Positions 59,673-64,000 of a DNA stretch of 64,000 bases are shown here, in pieces. Numbering within the stretch: the first letter of the stretch is position 1; the number at the start of each line of letters is the position of its first letter. The stretch lies in NCBI GenBank assembly GCA_037043015.1, contig CM073321.1:36000101-36064100 (forward strand). The letters run 5' to 3'. Origin of the DNA: Bryum argenteum (taxonomy: Eukaryota; Streptophyta; Bryopsida; Bryales; Bryaceae). The notes under the pieces were generated by a model. The model was not told the DNA's origin. It made no database searches and was given only the letters and a program-made list of their open reading frames with translations. The translations under genes and the position numbers were made by a program.

Positions 59673-62600
59673 CTAAGCAGAAGGTGTAGCACCCTTGAAG
59701 TGCAGGTCACACTCATCAGCCTCAAAGTCTATGTACTTACGCACACTATTACTACGTGTAGTGTCAGACAAAATGGGAGATGGTGCTTCAGCAAACTCTT
59801 GAGCAAGACGCTCAGCGTAGTAAGGTAGGGTGAATGTTGATGGAGGGCTATTGTAGAGATGAGCGTTGCGAGTCAATTGCTCTTTCAGACCTGCGATGCT
59901 AAAAGTACAGAGAAAGTCAGTACAATATAGTTGTAAGAGCAGAAATTTGAGAAAAAAAATAGACGATGATACTACGCACCAATAAACTTCCATGGCTTCT
60001 TCACTGGCGGTTTGTCAGAGTCATAATCTGGGGGTGGGGCCGATTCTCCACTTTCTTTATCAACGGGAGGACCATTCTTGTAATCCGCTAGTACACCATC
60101 AAAGATTTCTTCGTCAGGTTCCATGGCGATGAGGTGGCGGTTTGAGCGCGCGCAAGCAATTACAGATGCACCTAAAAAATCAGAAGCGCATGTTAGAAAT
60201 GCGAAATGTATAAACGAGTTCTAAAGTTGCGTTTACGGATACGATGCCTCTACTTGCGCTCCAGTCGAAGACTATACTTCCGTTGTCCGTGAGACAATCT
60301 ACGAAACATTGAATGAAAGAGGAGTCCTTCTCTCGTGAGCCTCGCCATGGTGTACCGTCTGGACGAGTACGCAATGTCTCTTTGTCTGCAAAGTTAGAGA
60401 GGTGGACTTCCTCATCAGGTATGATTGCCACACCCGCGTATGCGTGTGCCACTTGCCGAGTTTTCGTGTTGTTCGAGACTAGTGGAACTTTGAAAAAAAG
60501 TCATTTTGAACATAAACTTTGTTATGGAAGCAGTGAGTCTGCAAAACACAAATATAGATATATTAACATACGAGCATAAAAGGCAGTAATCATAAATTGT
60601 GAGAATGGAAACTACAAACAGCTCCGTACCTCTTTCGGGTGCGATACGGTAGAGGCCATTGGGAGTGGATTATATCTCCACTAGTCTCGAACAACACGAA
60701 AACTCTACGTATGGGTTTCGGAATTGAGAGTACGCTCGATTTTACGACATTTGGGATGCATCAGAAGAATGGCTCCAATGTCTGTGAGGTGGTAAGCGGC
60801 AAAGATATAAAGGTTCTCAAAGTAGTTTTTGTCACGCCTGTTCTAGGATGGAACTTCCGTTGGAGACACACCCGGTACAGGTAAGTTCTCTGGAGCGTCT
60901 GCAAAAATGAGATCAATTCCTGGATACTTGGGATCATACTCCATCGCCGAACACGGGTACTTTTGGTCTTTCCCAATCTGATATAGAAGTCAATAATTAG
61001 ATAGTGGCTAATAGATTTACAAGTACAAAACGTAATTAGGGAGGTTATTAATGACAAATGTACGAAATAATACCTTCTTGATGTGCTGGACGATATCGAG
61101 GATTTGCGAATCACACTTTCCAGTCTTCGACGATTGATGAACCGAATCTCCAATGTTTCCTTTCTCGAGATACATAGGTAGAGTGACTGTAATTTTTGAC
61201 GAAGAGCTGCTACCAATGTGATTGGGTTTCAGAAGAGGGCGTTTGGCGAATTTTGGCTGACTGAGACGGCGAGGAGACTGCGGAGAGTTGTGGTCAACAG
61301 TAAAGGACACAAGAGGGGATCCTGCATTCCTAAGTCCACCTCCGGAAACCTTAGTCAGACGTGCACCACGTCGAACGACATTGACTGTCGCACCATGTGA
61401 AGTTCGAGTAAGATCAGGGTCCTCGGGACCTTCCAGTTGGAGAGGAGCAATTTCTCTGGACTGTTGTTGAGGATCTTCTTCAGGATCCGGAACAGCGTTG
61501 GGTCCCTCCTTCTTTGCTTGAGCTTTGGGCAGTGCAGCCGGGTAGGTGGTGGAGAGCATGAAACACGTGCGCTTGGTAGAATCGAGAGGTCGTCGTCGTC
61601 ATCATCGATCTCCATGGGTGCATCGCCTGCTACAAGTGAACCGAGGTTTCGAACAAGTTCTTTCTCCTCGTGCACAAAGTTAGCCTGACACTCAAGAAAG
61701 CAACCCTTCGTCATCAACTGTGCGTTAGTAAATTGCCTCTGTTGGGATTCAGAGAAGATGCTAGAGGGATCGTTTGTGACTGCAACGTCTTCCAACTCCA
61801 AAGGAATAGACCATGAAGCTAATGCTCCCTTCGCAACAAGCTCTTGCTTCAAGTACCTACAAACAGAAGAGCAAATTAGAACAACGGAATGAAATATGTG
61901 AAACAGAATTTGTTAGTAGAGAATGAGCTAGCGGTTGGCATACCGGAATAACAATCGTTTGATGGTGACTTTGCCACCCCCAATCTTATAAATATCTGTG
62001 CCTTTGATGAATTTTGGGCCGGCATTTGGAGCAAGGTAGTTGGAAAAAGCATTCTCCTAGTATAGCAACCTCCACTTCTCGACATATGTGGATGGCTTGA
62101 GGACAGCATCAGACTACAGAATGTTGAGATTCTCTTTCTCAATAAGCTTCTCCAATTCAAGAGATTTCTCCAACTGAACAATCATATATAAAACACAATG
62201 AAAAATGTATTATTCAAATGGGAATAGTAAGGTAAACAGAGAAGTAGGGACCAAATTACCTGTGCCCATAGAGAAGCACAATGGAGAAATGTAATCAAAC
62301 TTTTATCCTTCATAGGGCGGTCCTCCGGGAAGTGAGTTCCACCATTGCAACCACATTCTCTTGAATTTGAAGTGAACATTTGTAGTTGCTACCATGTGGA
62401 AGCGATCGATTGTCATATCCGGTTTGAGGATTTTGCTGTAGTGTGCATAAATCTGCACACAATACGGATTGGAATACAGAATTTAGTATTGGAAAGCAAT
62501 AATATATAGGCGCAAATGGAACCTTAAAAACTTGACATACACACCTCTTTCGGCAATACTCTTCCAAGATTGTAATTCGCCACTGCGACCATTTTGCCGA

Positions 62601-63989
62601 AATTTTTGCCACGGATTGCTTTTAGTTCTGCTTTGATCGCATTATCCATGGCACTCCATACTCCCGGCCCCGATTGCTTCTCTATCGGGACACTGGCATA
62701 GTAAGCGGTCTCGGCATCGTCCGATGCTTTGGCTAACCTCCTCTACAAAAGACAACCAAAAGATAAGAACATGTGAAAAATGAAATATTATGTCCAAGAG
62801 ACAAGTACGTGTAACAAATACTTATCGAGTATAAAAACTTAACAAACGTCTAGGGTGACTGGGTACCGAATTTCTTTCTTGGCCCTCGTGTTCTTGCAGA
62901 TTCTGTAGTCCTCTGGACTTATGAGATCTTTGAAATCATGCAGTTTCAGTTTACAAAATTTCCTCATGCGTTGAAGTTTAGCACAAAGGCTGTCTTCAAC
63001 ATGGTCATGTTCAGTAGACCTACAAATCAAAATGAGAAATTAGTAACGTTAAAGGGAGATAAATTATAGAACAATTTGAAGTTTAAGAATGAGATTTCCT
63101 CTTACCAGTTGATGTTATTCATAACGTCGAGGAGCAAACTGCTCTCCCCGCGAGCATCAAGGATGATGCAGTTGACCGAAATATGCCACGTAGCATCCAA
63201 CTTATGGTACCTTTCAATGTGCCGCATCCACGCCATAACACGGTGGTTACCTTCGTAAAAGTACCTGCCGATGAGATGATGGAGATCTGGATCCGATCCC
63301 AACGTCTTGTCGAACTCGTCATTAGCCTCTCTCCAAAGCGTATCCGTAAACACATCAAAGGCTATCGCGAGGGCCAAGCCTAACTCATTCACCAATTTTC
63401 TGAAGTCTTGTTCCGATATTGATCGAACCTTAGGATAACAATGAAGGCGACACAATGGAATCATCATGCGAGATTTCTTAACAGGTTTGAAACGCAACCT
63501 GTTGATAATGGCGATTGAATCACTCTTGTGAATCATTCGCATCTCGTTTGCACTCCATTCTAGATCTTTGGTTTGGAGATGAGGGGGCATGTGAACAATC
63601 CCCACGTGGACACCTCCCGGCAATGCAAGTTCCTTATCATCGGAAAGAGAATCGTGTCCATCATCAGCATCGAATGTTTGAGGAAGTTGGGCAGTCTCCG
63701 ACGGACTTTCGTGGGGAACCGCATCGCTCGAGCCTTCTAGTATTTGTTGGTCAGGAACTACCTCGTCATCACCAATGATGTTTTCATTTTGGTCGGTAAC
63801 AGGAGGTTGAACATCTTCTTCTTCCTCTAACAGAGAAGCTTGTAATAATCTCATCTGGCAAGAAAAACAACCAAGTACAACAATGCACATACATAATAAG
63901 AATATGTCAAAAAGATAATGAAAGATGAATATAATAATAAACTTGATATATAAGAAAGTTAATAAATAAGTAGCATATAATGTGGACAA
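59673..63989 (-). pseudogene. ParB-like / N4-N6 methyltransferase-like fusion gene, copy 4 (best preserved)
   Basis: Exons with clean GT-AG borders: 63106-63854, 62848-63019, 62545-62742, 62260-62452, 61944-62173, about 61076-61856, 60630-60977, about 60236-60452, 59980-60171 and 59673-59890. An acceptor before 63854 shows at least one further exon upstream, beyond or near the window edge. N-terminus acidic (EEEEDVQPPV). ParB-like motif YFYEGNHRVMAW near 63254, then WHISVNCIILDARG and MNNIN. Middle: HYSKILKPDMTIDRF. Methyltransferase-like: GIDLIFADAPENLPVPG (motif IV position, DPPY is DAPE), IGAILLMHP, then NGSIVFDWSASRGIVS spliced to ASVIACARSNRHLIAMEPDEE, a good motif I layout. C-terminal exon ends EADECDLHFKGATPSA. 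Only about four breaks, so it is the youngest-looking copy. Palindromes, if present, would lie beyond 64000. Confidence 0.72.
60458..60705. repeat. 28-bp perfect inverted repeat within copy 4
   Basis: 60458-60485 and 60678-60705 are exact reverse complements (GAGTTTTCGTGTTGTTCG at the outer side), 192 bp apart. The right copy is coding sequence of the 60630-60977 exon; the left lies at the border of the next exon. It may be an inverted duplication or the ends of a small inserted element; no target duplication is seen. Confidence 0.85.
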
Positions 63990-64000
63990 TAATCTATTTA

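Noticed and set aside
792-63989. Reassigned stop codons (for example TAG read as Gln) to explain frames that continue after stops
   Set aside because: All three stop codons occur in frame and frame changes occur too, so ordinary pseudogene decay explains it better.
1-64000. tRNA, rRNA or other structured RNA genes
   Set aside because: No tRNA box pattern or rRNA-like stretch was recognised by eye on either strand; a covariance-model scan was not possible.

Overview
The window looks like nuclear DNA of a green plant, probably a seedless land plant or a streptophyte alga. Genes have short GT-AG introns. Between them lie long AT-rich stretches with degenerate CCCTAAA-like words and a plant-style mix of mobile elements: Ty3/gypsy chromovirus, MULE with SWIM finger, hAT, a CACTA-type mini-element and Tc1/mariner. 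The species cannot be named from the sequence. Almost every coding region I can recognise is broken.

Layout. 0.8-5.1 kb (-): ParB-like/methyltransferase-like gene copy 1, with a palindrome array (family A) at 5.7-6.3 kb and a GC-rich leader at 6.9-7.2 kb. 9.2-12.2 kb (-): a DUF7869-type gene with family B palindromes at 12.3-12.6 kb and a GC-rich leader near 13.0 kb. 13.2-20.5 kb: AT-rich DNA holding a Tc1-like element and a tiny CACTA-type foldback element. 20.5-25.5 kb (+): ParB-like/methyltransferase-like copy 2, with a GC-rich leader, a family B array and a hAT-type MITE splitting an exon. 26.2-27.4 kb (+): an unidentified GC-rich coding remnant. 27.6-35.3 kb (+): a broken Ty3/gypsy chromovirus with both LTRs. 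35.3-37.3 kb: GC-rich tandem repeats. 37.3-38.8 kb (+): C-terminal part of a hAT transposase. 39.6-41.6 kb (-): coiled-coil plus RING-H2 gene remnant. 41.8-43.3 kb and 48.5-52.2 kb (-): two related MULE remnants. Between them is a repeat block carrying palindrome family D and a solo LTR. 55.2-58.9 kb (+) and 59.7-64.0 kb (-): convergent copies 3 and 4 of the ParB-like/methyltransferase-like family; copy 3 has family C palindromes upstream.

The main observation is a possible undescribed system. Four copies of a multi-exon gene family encode a ParB/sulfiredoxin-like domain (DGQH, DEQH, DGNHR or EGNHR motif). It is followed by a domain with the motif order of beta-class N4/N6 DNA methyltransferases, in which the catalytic DPPY has become DLRD, NLRS, DLPE or DAPE. 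Each of the three copies whose 5' flank is inside the window has its own family of short, nearly perfect palindromes. In copies 1 and 2 these form regularly spaced leader arrays and also sit in introns but not in recognised exons. Several palindromes carry matched changes in both arms. A ParB-like protein beside private palindromes recalls ParB-parS. No such pairing in plants is known to me; binding and function are inference.
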